Positions 1 to 8,461 of a stretch of 64,000 nt of DNA are shown in pieces. Origin of the DNA: CAVTJL01 sp963828215 (GTDB lineage: Bacteria; Pseudomonadota; Alphaproteobacteria; Geminicoccales; Geminicoccaceae); assembly GCA_963828215.1 (NCBI GenBank), contig CAWHFO010000042.1, positions 266,613 through 330,612 on the forward strand. The letters run 5' to 3'. The notes under the pieces are model-generated. The model was not told where the DNA came from and searched no databases. It saw nothing but the letters and a program-made list of their open reading frames with translations. The position numbers and the translations under genes are program-made. The stretch's first letter is position 1; the number at the start of each line of letters is the position of its first letter.

Positions 1-33
1 TTCTACAAGCCGCGTGACGGCAAGGCTCAGTAG
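1..33 (+). CDS. Possible 3' end of an upstream gene
   Basis: Frame 1 is open from the window edge and ends FYKPRDGKAQ followed by TAG at 31-33. This looks like the natural tail of a protein rather than random GC-rich sequence, but ten residues cannot be assigned to a family. Nothing convincing follows between 34 and the SDR gene end at 298; the open frames there are GC-rich shadows. Confidence 0.25.
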   Translation, partial: FYKPRDGKAQ

Positions 34-297
34 GGCCGATCCTCCCGAGTGCGCGGGCTGGGTCCCGCGTGGGGGTGAGGAGGACTCTCGGCCACTCGGC
101 ACGACCGCGCGGCCGGAGAAGGCCGGCCGGCTCGCGCCCACGCTCGATCCGCGTCGCTTCACGCTGGAGACGGTCGGTAACGCCTCTCGCGCGATCTCGG
201 ACGGGAGCGCGCGGGGCAAGGTGGTCGTCGACATCGAGGACGTCCCTCGCAGCGGGTGAGCATCGGGCGGCGAGAGCCGTGCGCCCGAGCCCGTCCG

Positions 298-1050
298 CTA
301 GAGCCGGCCCTCGGGCAGGATCTGGCCGCCGTCCACGATGAGGGTGGTGCCGGTGACGAAGGCGGCCTCGTCGGAGGCGAGGAAGAGGACGGCGTTGGCG
401 ACGTCCCGGGGCGTGCCGAGGCGGCCGAGCGGCACCGAGCGCTCCATGGCGGCAATGAACTCGGGCGAGCGCTCGGCCCGCATGCCCTCGGTCAGGATGT
501 TGCCGGGCTCGACACCGTTGACGGCGATGCCGAAGGGTGCCCCTTCGAGCGCCGCCGCCCGGATGAGGCCGTTGATGCCGGCCTTGCTGGCCGCGTAGTG
601 GGCGTGGCCGGGCGGCACCACGCGCGGACCGGTGATCGAGGAGGTGAGGACGATCCGCCCGTAGCCCCGGGCCCGCATCGGCTCGAACGCGGCCTGCACG
701 GCGGCGAAGCAGCCCCTGAGGTTGACGGCCAGCACCTCGTCCCACTCGGCCATCGCGATGTCCTCGATCGGCGTCTCGGGGAAGATGCCGGCGTTCTGGA
801 CGAGGATATCGAGGCGGCCGTGGCGATGGACGGCGAGGCGCACGGCCGCCCGCACGCTCTCGGGATCGGCGACCTCGCAGCCGACGAAAAAGCCGCGCAG
901 CCGCTCGGCGCGGGCCCGGCCCTCCGCCTCCCGGCGGTCGGCCAGCACGAGAAAGGCACCCTCCTCGCCCAGGCGGTCGGCGATGGCGCCGCCGATGCCG
1001 CGGGCGGCGCCGATGACGAGAGCGACCTTTTTCTCGACGCGACCCGTCAT
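298..1050 (-). CDS. SDR-family NAD(P)-dependent oxidoreductase
   Basis: A 250-residue classical short-chain dehydrogenase/reductase, the normal length for the family. The cofactor motif GAARGIGG lies near residues 14-21, the NAG motif of the fourth beta strand near residue 87, and the active-site YAASK motif (Tyr/Lys) near residues 152-156, with the catalytic serine in LTSSITG shortly before. The C-terminal GTTLIVDGG stretch is typical of FabG-like members. The ATG at 1050 is preceded on the minus strand by GGGGGAG, a strong ribosome binding site. The substrate cannot be read from sequence; the several sugar-acid dehydratases further along are compatible with a polyol or sugar-acid dehydrogenase role, but that is inference. 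It stands alone, in the same direction as the following YcaQ-like gene. Confidence 0.93.
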   Translation of the reverse strand: MTGRVEKKVALVIGAARGIGGAIADRLGEEGAFLVLADRREAEGRARAERLRGFFVGCEVADPESVRAAVRLAVHRHGRLDILVQNAGIFPETPIEDIAMAEWDEVLAVNLRGCFAAVQAAFEPMRARGYGRIVLTSSITGPRVVPPGHAHYAASKAGINGLIRAAALEGAPFGIAVNGVEPGNILTEGMRAERSPEFIAAMERSVPLGRLGTPRDVANAVLFLASDEAAFVTGTTLIVDGGQILPEGRL

Positions 1051-1123
1051 CCGGCACTCCCCCCGTACGGCAGAGCGCGACTATGCGGCCGGGCCTCGCC
1101 GACGCACAAGGCGCGGCAGACGA

Positions 1124-2411
1124 TCAAGGCGGAGCGTGCAGACCCTGCGCCGCGCGCAGCGCCGATGCCAGGTCGCCCCGATCCTCGATCTCGACCCGCT
1201 CCAGCCCCAGCCAGCCGGCCATGAGCAGAAGCTCGGCGCTCAGGGCCTCGGCGACGCCGCCAGGGTGGGCCGTCGCCTCGACATGGGCCGCTCGCACGAG
1301 GAGGCGCGAGGTGGCGCGGTCGGCCTTGAGGTCGACGCGGGCCACCAGCTCGTCGCCGAGAAGAAAGGGCAGGACATAGTAGCCGTGCCGGCGGCGGGCC
1401 ACGGGCGTGTAGATCTCGAGCCGGTAGGTGAATCCGAAAAGGCGCTCGGTCCGGGCCCGCTCCCAGATCAGTGGGTCGAAGGGTGCAAGAAGCGCCCGAC
1501 CCGTGGCCCGGCGGGGCAAGGTCGCGGCGACCGACAGGAAGGCGTCCTGCCGCCAGCCCTCGACCCGCGTCGGCAGCAGGGCGCCGGCCTCGACCAGCTC
1601 CGCCAGGCGAGCAGCGATCCCGGTCGCCGGCAGCCGGAAATAGTCGCGCAGGTCGGCCGCCGCGGCGATACCCAGGGCGGTGGCGGCGTGCAGGAGCAGC
1701 TGGCGATGCGCTTCCGGCTCGTCCGGCGTCGGAGCCGCCAGCACCGGCCTCGGCAGCACGCGCTCGGTCAGATCGTAGAGGCGCTCGAAGCCGCGCCGCC
1801 CGGCGGCCGTCAGCCGCCCCGTCCAGAACAGCCATTCCAGCGCGTTCTTCGTATCGGTCCAGCCCCACCACGCACTGGCCCGCGCCCCGCCGCCCTCGAT
1901 GCTCGAGCCGCTAAGTGGTCCCCGAGCCCCGATCTCGTCCAGCACCCTCGCGACGAGATCCGGCCGGTCGCGCGCCGTCTCGGCGATATGGCCCCAGATG
2001 CCCTCGCCACGCTCCGCCCGTGCCATGCGCCAGCGCAGCAGCGGCTGAAGCTCGACCGGCAGGAGCGAGGCCTCGTGCGCCCAGTACTCGAAGAGCCGGC
2101 GCTTGCCGGGCGGCTGCGCCAGACCGTCATGGGCAGCGAGCCGGTCGAGCAACGCCCGGTCGTATGGCCCGAGGCGGGAGAAGAGCGGGAGATAGTGGGC
2201 CCGGACCAACACGCTGACCGAGTTCGAGCTGGAGGAGGCCGAGCCGGCCCACGGACCGGAGGAGAGCCCGCTGGTCGGCGACGCTCGAAGGCCGGGGGCG
2301 GGCCAGTCCCTGCGCCGCCAGGGCGACCCTGCGCGCCTCGCCGAGCGACAGCGTATCGCTCCGCCTCGGCGCCGGCGGAGGGGGTCGACGAGGGGTGGGC
2401 GAGGCAACCAT
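1124..2411 (-). CDS. YcaQ-family winged-helix DNA glycosylase-like protein, frameshifted
   Basis: Member of the HTH_42/YcaQ family (winged-helix proteins including the interstrand-crosslink DNA glycosylase YcaQ/AlkX). The first part, starting at the ATG at 2411 (MVASPTPRR), reads LSLGEARRVALAAQGL and then LLQLE. The conserved continuation VSVLVRAHYLPLFSRLGPYD is in another frame. The break is near 2230, where one extra base in GAACTCGG explains it. The rest is continuous and carries the family hallmarks: the FEYWAHEASLLP motif, the DxLIWER stretch (FDPLIWERAR) and the LEIYTPVARRRHGYYVLPFL block. About 425 residues after correction, close to the usual size. A single clean indel with full conservation on both sides suggests a sequencing error at least as much as a dead gene. 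Confidence 0.8.
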
Positions 2412-2740
2412 CCGACCACCATTCCTAGAGGTCCCGGCGCCAGCCTCCAAGCCCGCCGAGCCCTCGGCGAGAGTAGGCGTCGCGCACACGCGTGCGGCCC
2501 CGCCCGGCGAGGGTCGGCGGCAGCCCGATGTTTCCTTTAGGTGTCTCTCTATAATACTGTTCTCCTTGTGATATCGAGGCCAGTGTCACCCGGGGTCGAC
2601 GGAATCCTACGTCGAGACATTGGAGGTCGGCGTCGCGTCAGGCTCGGGAATTTGGGGCCATGCTCGACCATGCCGAGGATCGCCTGCCCGACCCGCCTGA
2701 TGCTCACCCAGCGCACACGCGGATTGTTGCGGAGTCAATC
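2412..2740. other. Intergenic region between YcaQ-like and hydrolase genes
   Basis: About 330 bases without a convincing gene. It holds an AT-rich patch with a perfect TATAAT at 2550-2555 on the plus strand, which could be a -10 element for the hydrolase gene, but no good -35 hexamer sits at the right distance. The TATAAT is roughly 190 bases ahead of the chosen start, so a long leader would follow. Confidence 0.3.
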
Positions 2741-4654
2741 ATGGACGCTCCCGTGCGAGACGATGGGATCATTGGAGCCTCAGGACGCCTGGCGATCGGC
2801 ACTGCGGCTCGTCGCCGGTGGTGCTTGCCGCCACGGCAGGAGACGACCACGTGCCGGGTCGGAGGACCTCGGTCGCCCTCGAGCTCGGCCAGTCTTTCCG
2901 CCTGCCTGCTGGCGTTTCTGGCATCCTGCTCGGTCTTCGGCTTCCAGGAGGGGGCGGTGGCCGCCAGCTTCGCCGTGGGCGATCGAGTTGTCGTCGCGTC
3001 GGATGCCGCCGTGCTTTCCGATGTTCCGCCCTCGGGGGCACAGATCGGCACGAAGGAGGCCGGGACGCTCGGGACGGTCCTTGCCGGTCCAGTCTCGGCC
3101 AGCGGCAGCGACTGGTGGCAGATCGGCTACGATACCAGCCTCGAGGGCTGGTCGGATGGAACCCTCCTCGCCGTCCCCTACTTCCCGCCGCCGGAGACAT
3201 CGGGCGGCTGGCGGTCGCTCGTGCCCTTGAGCCAGATGCCGTCGAGCGCGCAGATCGCCGATGTGCGCAGCCTGACCGGGCTCGACTGGTCGAAGCTGAA
3301 GCTCGCTTACGACTACAGCGCCAGCACCGCGCCCGACAACACGACACTGCTGGTCATCCGCAACGACTATGTCGCCTTCGAATGGGGCGATCGCAATCTC
3401 TACCGGGTGGCCTCGGTGTCGAAGTCGCTTACCGGCACTGTCCTCGCCAAGCTCTTCGATATGTCGAGTGCCGGCCAGCTCGCCAACCCGGTCGGCCCCG
3501 AGAGCTTCATCTCTAGCTATCTGCCCGCGTCGTGGCTCGCCGCCGACTCGCGGCGCGGCCTCATCAAGATCAAGGACGTCATGGCGATGACGTCGGGCCT
3601 GCAGCCGAATGACAACCCGACGGCCGCGAACTATGGGAGCATCGTCCTGGGCCAGCCGGTGCAGGTGGCGCCAGAGGTGCAGTGGGCGTACGCCTCGCTG
3701 CCGGTCGACCTGCTGAGCATCGCCATGCAGACCATTGCCGGCAAGCCCGTCGGCGACGTCTTCGACGAGCTGATCGCCGTGCCGCTCGGCATCGCGCCGA
3801 TCCCCTGGGCCAAATACGACGCCTACAGCACGACCTCGAGCGGTGCCTCGATCACGGCCTGCGACCTCGCCCGGGTGGGCTATCTGATGATGATGAACGG
3901 CGAATGGGTCGGCACCGGCGGCAGGCAGCAGGTGATCAGCGCCGCCAATGCCAATCTCCTCCACACTTGGCCGTCGTTTCTCGCGAGCACCGTCTTCACC
4001 GCAACGCCCGGATCGCCCTTTCCGGTTCAGACCAACTCGCCCCAATTCTACGGCCTTCTGTGGTGGACCAATCGCACCCAGTCGCCCCTGGGCGCCACCG
4101 TTCCCGCGGATGCGTATTTTGCCTGGGGCTATCTGGAGACGTTTCTCGTCGTCGTCCCGAGCCTCGATATGGTGGTCGTCCGCTATGGGCATCCGCCCTA
4201 CGCCCAGGCCGGCTACGGCAAGGAGTTGATGGCGCGGGTGATGGACGCGGTGGTTCCCGCCGGGTCGGGTGGCGGCACGCAGGCGGTGGCCTCGCTGACG
4301 CTGATCAACGCCGACACGGACCAGCCGATCTCGGGCTACGATCCGCTGCCGAGCGACACGACGCTCGACCTCGCGACCCTGCCGACCCGCAACCTCAACA
4401 TCCGCGCCAACACCAGCCCGACCACGGTCGGCAGCGTCCGCTTCGGCCTCGACGGCAACGGCGCCTACAGCACCGAGACGGCACCGCCCTATGCGCTCGC
4501 CCGGGACACCTCGGGTGACTTCTGGCCGTGGACGCTATCGGTCGGCAGCCACAGCGTCACGGCGACACCCTATAGCGGCGCCGGCGGCACAGGGACCGCC
4601 GGCAAGGCGCTCACGATCGGCTTCTCGGTCACCGACTCCGGGGGCGGCGGCTAG
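2741..4654 (+). CDS. Secreted SH3-like plus beta-lactamase-fold serine hydrolase
   Basis: Exported protein of about 637 residues. A hydrophobic stretch SACLLAFLASC ends in a lipobox-like LASC, so it may be a lipoprotein, although the region before it is unusually long. An SH3-like segment follows (GDRVVVAS, GTVLAGPVSASGSDWWQI, EGWSDGTLLA). Then comes a serine beta-lactamase/class C hydrolase domain with the S-x-x-K nucleophile motif in ASVSKSLTG and a YAS segment at the place of the second motif (WAYASLPVDLLS). The last 110 residues (TLINADTDQPISGYDPLP onward) form a beta-rich tail domain that recurs in the protein at 11802-12341. The start at 2741 was chosen because GGAG lies 8 bases before it; 2660 is an alternative. 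The stop codon TAG coincides with the TA target of the adjoining IS630. Substrate unknown; cell wall or small-ester hydrolysis is typical of the family. Confidence 0.8.
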   Translation: MDAPVRDDGIIGASGRLAIGTAARRRWCLPPRQETTTCRVGGPRSPSSSASLSACLLAFLASCSVFGFQEGAVAASFAVGDRVVVASDAAVLSDVPPSGAQIGTKEAGTLGTVLAGPVSASGSDWWQIGYDTSLEGWSDGTLLAVPYFPPPETSGGWRSLVPLSQMPSSAQIADVRSLTGLDWSKLKLAYDYSASTAPDNTTLLVIRNDYVAFEWGDRNLYRVASVSKSLTGTVLAKLFDMSSAGQLANPVGPESFISSYLPASWLAADSRRGLIKIKDVMAMTSGLQPNDNPTAANYGSIVLGQPVQVAPEVQWAYASLPVDLLSIAMQTIAGKPVGDVFDELIAVPLGIAPIPWAKYDAYSTTSSGASITACDLARVGYLMMMNGEWVGTGGRQQVISAANANLLHTWPSFLASTVFTATPGSPFPVQTNSPQFYGLLWWTNRTQSPLGATVPADAYFAWGYLETFLVVVPSLDMVVVRYGHPPYAQAGYGKELMARVMDAVVPAGSGGGTQAVASLTLINADTDQPISGYDPLPSDTTLDLATLPTRNLNIRANTSPTTVGSVRFGLDGNGAYSTETAPPYALARDTSGDFWPWTLSVGSHSVTATPYSGAGGTGTAGKALTIGFSVTDSGGGG

Positions 4655-4661
4655 GGCACAC

Positions 4662-5097
4662 TCACGCTGACCGTGGATAGCCGGAGGTGACAAGGTAGTT
4701 GGCGCATTCTGCGGTGGAGAAGCGCTCGAGGAGACCGCCGATGGTGGTCGACAAGGCGCCGACGGTGCGTTCGCCGGCGTTGCGCAAGAGCGCCTCGAGC
4801 TTGGCGAAGGCCTGCTCCATCGGGTTGAGGTCGGGCGAGTGGGGTGGGAGCCCCGGGTCCGGCATGCTGGCCCGAGGCCAGGGTCCGAGGAGTTTCGCGC
4901 CACGAGCCTGGATCTCGGCGCGGACCCCGGGGACCTTGCGGGCGGTGAGATTGTCCATGATGACGAGGTCGCCGGGGGCGGAGCATCTGCTCCGTCCAAG
5001 CCAGAAAGCTCGTGCCGTTGATGGCGCCGTCGGTCACGTAGGGGGCGATGAAGCCGCGGGTGGTCAGGCCGGCGACGAAGGCGGTCGTTTTCCAGTG
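4662..5097 (-). pseudogene. IS630 transposase, C-terminal half
   Basis: Reads HWKTTAFVAGLTTRGFIAPY at its upstream end, then shifts frame near 4985 and continues MDNLTARKVPGVRAEIQARG and PPHSPDLNPMEQAFAKLEAL. These are the second aspartate (MDN) and the final glutamate region (SPDLNPMEQ) of the IS630 DDE domain. It is the continuation of the N-terminal half at 6460-7031, cut off by the IS110-family insertion, so it cannot be expressed as a full transposase. Confidence 0.85.
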
Positions 5098-5170
5098 ATG
5101 GGGTGGACGCCCCCCGACGGCATCGACGTGCCAAGGTGGTGGTGTTGAGGACCACCGGAGGGAGGCGTCT

Positions 5171-6229
5171 GTGGAAGAGGTTAGGACCATCGGCCTGGAT
5201 CTGGCCAAGCACGTGTTCCAGGCGCACGGCGCGAGCGCGTCCGGCGCCGTCGTCTTCCGCAAGAAGCTGCGGCGCGAGCAGGTGCTGACCTTCTTTGCGG
5301 GCCAACCCCGCTGCCTGGTTGCCATGGAGGCTTGCGCGAGCGCGCATCATTGGGGTCGGGCAATCGGGGAGCTCGGCCACCAGGTGCGGCTGATCCCGCC
5401 GGCCTATGTGAAGCCGTTCGTCAGGCGCCAGAAGAACGACATGGCCGATGCCGAGGCGATCTGCGAAGCCGCCCAGCGGCCGACCATGAGGTTCGTGGCC
5501 GTGAAGAGCGAGGCGAAGCAGGCGGCAGCCGTGATCTTCCGGGCCCGCGATCTTCTCGTCGGTCAACGCACCCAGATCATCAACGCGCTGCGGGGGCATC
5601 TCTGTGAATACGGGCTGATCGCGCCGCAGGGACCGTCGCACGTCGAGCGGCTGATCGCTCGGGTCGAGGATCCGGCTTGCGGCATTCCGGACGCGGCGCG
5701 CTCCTGCCTGGCGCGTCTCGTCCTGATGCTACGAGGTCTGCAGACCGAGATTGGCGAGCTCGACCGCGAGATCGCTGCCCGAGCCAGGGCCGACGAGGTC
5801 GCCCGTCGTCTCATGACGGTGCCGGGGATCGGACCCTTGATCGCGACCGCCATCGAGGCGCTCGCGCCGGCTCCCGAGACGTTCCGAACGGGTCGGGACT
5901 TCGCCGCCTGGATTGGCCTCACGCCCGTGCAGAGATCGACGGGCGGAAAGGAGCGTCTCGGACGAACGTCGCGCATGGGTGAGCGGCCGCTCCGGCGCCT
6001 GCTGATCATCGCGGCCAGCGGCGTGGTTCGATGGGCCAAGCGAAAGGGCGTGCCTGCCGGATCGTGGCTCGGCAGGATGCTCTCGCGCAAGCCGCCGATG
6101 CTCGTCATCGTCGCGCTCGCCAACAAGAACGCCCGTGTGGCCTGGGCGCTGCTCGCCAAGGGCGGCGTTTATCGAGCTCCAGCTGTCGCCTGTGAGCGGT
6201 CGGCGGATGTGAGGCTGTCGGGGGCCTGA
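5171..6229 (+). CDS. IS110-family transposase (DEDD recombinase)
   Basis: An intact 352-residue IS110-family transposase. The N-terminal RuvC-like domain shows the first aspartate in IGLDLAKHVFQ, the glutamate in VAMEACASAHHWGR and the aspartates in KNDMADAEAICEA. The C-terminal Transposase_20 domain has the helix-hairpin-helix-like LMTVPGIGPLIATAIEA and the serine-containing block WIGLTPVQRSTGGKERLG, where the catalytic serine of this family lies. These enzymes recombine DNA by a serine nucleophile and choose donor and target through a structured RNA encoded in the element. The GTG at 5171 sits just after GGAGGGAGG, a good ribosome site. No frameshift is seen, unlike the IS630 copies around it. 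Confidence 0.95.
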   Translation: MEEVRTIGLDLAKHVFQAHGASASGAVVFRKKLRREQVLTFFAGQPRCLVAMEACASAHHWGRAIGELGHQVRLIPPAYVKPFVRRQKNDMADAEAICEAAQRPTMRFVAVKSEAKQAAAVIFRARDLLVGQRTQIINALRGHLCEYGLIAPQGPSHVERLIARVEDPACGIPDAARSCLARLVLMLRGLQTEIGELDREIAARARADEVARRLMTVPGIGPLIATAIEALAPAPETFRTGRDFAAWIGLTPVQRSTGGKERLGRTSRMGERPLRRLLIIAASGVVRWAKRKGVPAGSWLGRMLSRKPPMLVIVALANKNARVAWALLAKGGVYRAPAVACERSADVRLSGA

Positions 6230-6231
6230 GG

Positions 6232-6440
6232 AGGTCAAAGGACAGGTATGGCGCAACGTCGGTGAGGCGGGCTCAGGAGAACCAGGCGCACGGGGAGCGC
6301 TTCGAGCGCGTTCCAGTGATGTGGACCTGATCCCCGCACTCCCATACGGGCCCGCGGCCATCATCCGTGCCGCATCAGAGGCCGGACACATGGCAGCACC
6401 CGGTCGCGCGCAGCATCCTGTTCGGAGATTCTTCTTGCAC
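6232..6440 (+). ncRNA. Candidate bridge RNA of the IS110-family element
   Basis: Non-coding 3' part of the element. A small hairpin (GCGCT at 6297-6301, AGCGC at 6305-6309) is flanked on its left by CGCACGG (6287-6293) and on its right by TTCCAGTGATG (6311-6321). The right segment is identical to the DNA immediately left of the element (5090-5100). The left segment is the exact reverse complement of the DNA immediately right of it (6463-6469). This is the pattern expected of the two target guides on opposite strands of a bridge-RNA loop. Boundaries of the RNA are not visible; those given are approximate. The donor-binding loop was not located. Confidence 0.6.
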
Positions 6441-6459
6441 CCGAGGGGGCGTCCACACA

Positions 6460-7031
6460 TGACCGTGCGGAAGCGGCCCGTCGAGCCGGTGGCCGCGCGG
6501 GCTGCGGCCCCCGGATCGGGTCCGGGGCAGGCTCCGCGCCGCGCCAGGTTGGTGGCAGCCCCGGGCTCGTCGATGAAGATCAGCCGCGCCGGACTCATCC
6601 CGCGTTGCCTGGCCCGCCACATCGACCGCTGCAGGGCCACGTCCGCCCGGTCCTGCTCCGCGACTTGCCCCGACCTTTTTGAGCGTCAGCCCGAGCCGGG
6701 CCAGCGTCTTGTGCATGAGCCCGAGACTGGCCATGACCTTGTGGGTCGCCAAGAGCCAGGCCCGCAGCTCGTCCAGGGTCACGTCGGGCCGGCGCGCCAC
6801 CTCGGCCTGGATCGCCGGGTGATGGCCGGCGAGCTTGAGCGTCTGCCGGTTGCGCTGCAGCCGGGCCTCCGTCTCCCCGGTCGCACCTCGTCGGGCCAAC
6901 GCCTTGTAAATGTAAGAGACGCTGACCCGAAACAGCTGCGCCACGGCCTTCGCCGAGCCGCCGCCATCGATCGCCGCCAGCACGCGCATCCTCAGATCCG
7001 CCGAATAGCTCTGCCCCGACCGCCACGCCAT
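6460..7031 (-). pseudogene. IS630 transposase, N-terminal half
   Basis: Starts MAWRSGQSYSADLRMRVLAA at 7031 and shows the helix-turn-helix region with KAVAQLFRVSVSYIYKALAR, then LRAWLLATHKVMASLGLM. The frame breaks near 6670; the continuation RLIFIDEPGAATNLARRG is the first-aspartate block of the DDE domain, with proline where threonine is usual (IDETG). The sequence ends at PHGH, exactly where the IS110-family element begins. Together with 4662-5097 it is one broken gene. Confidence 0.82.
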
Positions 7032-7185
7032 CGCACCACCTCGGCTCACTCCAACCGAGAAGCATGAATCACATCCTTCATAATCCGTGAATCGGGATAA
7101 GATTCCGGTCAGCGTGAAAGGGCACTAGTGTCCTGCCTCGAAAGTTCGTGTCACAATAGGGAGGAGGCTTTTCGAGGGCTTGGGA

Positions 7186-8354
7186 ATGGCGGGACGACCC
7201 TTGCCGGTGTTGGAACTGAATGCGGCGGAGAGGGCCGAGCTCGAAGGGCTGGCGAGGCGGCGGAAGACTGCCCAGGCAATGGCGATGCGGGCGCGCATCG
7301 TGCTCGGTTGCGCCGGCGGGCGGGCCAACAAGGATGTTGCGGGCGAGCTTGATCTCGACCCGGCGACGGTGGGCAAATGGCGGCGGCGCTTTCTCCTGCA
7401 CGGTGTGGACGGCTTGCTGGATGAGCCACGCTCTGGCGCGCCGCGCACCCTTCCCGACGCGCGCATCGAGGCGGTGATCGTGCGCACGTTGGAGAGCTTG
7501 CCCGAGGGCGCTACCACTGGAGCACGCGCGGCATGGCCAAGGCCAGCGGGGTCTCGGCAGCTAGCGTGGGGCGCATCTGGCGAGCCTTCGGCCTGCAGCC
7601 ACATCGGAGCGAAAGCTTCAAGCTCTCCACCGATCCCGACTTCGTTGCCAAGGTGCGCGACATTGTCGGCCTCTACATGGCCCCGCCGATCCGCGCGGTG
7701 GTCTTGTGCGTCGACGAGAAAAGCCAAATCCAGCCGACGCAGCAGGCATCGGCTCCATCTCCGCAGGAGCCGATGTCAGGAGACATCGGCGGGGCGCTCG
7801 ACCGTTCCCAGCCGCTGTTGCCGATGCGGCCCGGCCAGATCGAGCGGCGCACGCACGACTACAAGCGCCATGGCGTGACGTCGTTGTTCGCCGCGCTCGA
7901 TGTCGCTACCGGACGGGTGATCGGGCCGTGCCATCCGCACCATCGCGCCAGCGAGTTCCGACGCTTTCTCGACGCCATCGAAAGCAACGTGCCGCAAGAC
8001 CTCGATGTGCACCTGGTGCTCGACAACGACGCCACCCACAAAACGCCGCTGATCCGCGCCTGGCTTGCCAAGCGTCCTCGATTTTCCGTGCACTGGACAC
8101 CGAAAGGCGCCTCCTGGGTGAACCAGGTCGAGCGCTGCTTCGCCCTCGTTACGCAACGGCAGATCCGCCGCGGTGTCCACACCAGCGTGACACGACTCCA
8201 AAGCGCCATCGCCACCTTCATCGCCGACCACAACGCCGATCCCAAACCGTTCCGTTGGACCAGGTCCGCCGACGATATCCTCGCCTCCATCGAGCGATTC
8301 TGCCTCCGCACCCAACCTCCCATTAACCCACGAACTTCAGACGCAGGACACTAG
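7186..8354 (+). pseudogene. IS630 transposase with frameshift and in-frame palindromic insert
   Basis: The N-terminal part (MAGRPLPVLELNAAERAELE) holds the winged helix-turn-helix. The frame breaks near 7515, where one missing C in ACCACTGG would restore ATHWSTRGMAKASGVS. The DDE domain follows: CVDEKSQIQ (first Asp), VLDNDATHKTP (second Asp) and WVNQVERCFA (Glu). Between SQIQ and ALDRSQPLLPM, which are adjacent in normal family members, 20 extra codons are present, encoded by a 60-base palindromic element at 7734-7793. The stop codon TAG is formed by the terminal TA. Start at 7186 is the first ATG; a TTG at 7180 is possible. Confidence 0.88.
7734..7793 (+). repeat. 60-base palindromic insert, copy A
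   Basis: Inserted in frame directly after ATCCAG in the transposase gene. It begins CCGACGCAGCAG and contains the stem CATCGGCTCC/GGAGCCGATG and a second stem CCGATGTC/GACATCGG closed by the loop AGGA. A related copy is at 15912-15969. The two copies share CCGA-GCAGCAG, CTCCGCAGGAGCC and the AGGA loop, but differ in the second stem in a way that keeps pairing. Confidence 0.7.
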
Positions 8355-8461
8355 ACCCGATGTTCGCGGGCTGAGACGGGCGGCCCGCCCCGCGGCATGC
8401 ACCCATCGAGGGTTGCGCCGGGTTGGCCGGCGCCGAGCCTCACGCATGGGGAGCGGGCCCG

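Larger units (their letters stand above)
5098..6459 (+). mobile_element. IS110-family (IS1111-type) element inside the IS630 transposase gene
   Basis: About 1.36 kb. Both ends carry the subterminal inverted repeat TGGACGCCCCC (left from 5102, right at 6446-6456 on the opposite strand), as in the IS1111 branch. A TG dinucleotide stands at each junction (5096-5097 and 6460-6461). Collapsing the two copies to one regenerates the uninterrupted IS630 codons for HGHW. The transposase lies at 5171-6229 and a 230-base non-coding region follows it, where IS1111-type elements encode their bridge RNA. Exact ends are my reading and may shift by one or two bases. Confidence 0.82.
4652..7127 (-). mobile_element. 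IS630-family element split by an IS110-family element
   Basis: The outer element has TA at both ends and matching inverted repeats: the left end reads TAGGGCACACTCACGCTGACCG and the right end, read inward, TAGTGCCCTTTCACGCTGACCG, with the inner 12 bases identical. Its transposase runs on the minus strand. The N-terminal half lies at 6460-7031 and the C-terminal half at 4662-5097; the two are separated by an IS110-family element at about 5098-6459. Removing the inner element restores the conserved IS630 sequence PHGHWKTT. The left TA is part of the stop codon of the upstream hydrolase, and the right TA is shared with the next IS630. Confidence 0.85.
7126..8354 (+). mobile_element. IS630-family element, second copy type
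   Basis: Bounded by TA at 7126-7127 and 8352-8353, with inverted repeats: the left end reads TAGTGTCCTGCCTCGAAAGT and the right end, read inward, TAGTGTCCTGCGTCTGAAGT. It carries one transposase gene on the plus strand. It was inserted into the TA that closes the preceding IS630, so the two elements share that dinucleotide. Its right end abuts an IS110-family element. The sequence is distinct from the first IS630, so this is a different IS, not a duplicate. Confidence 0.88.

Noticed and set aside
256..1224. Open frame on the plus strand opposite the SDR gene
   Set aside because: Antisense shadow of a gene with intact SDR motifs; no ribosome site and no recognisable domain.
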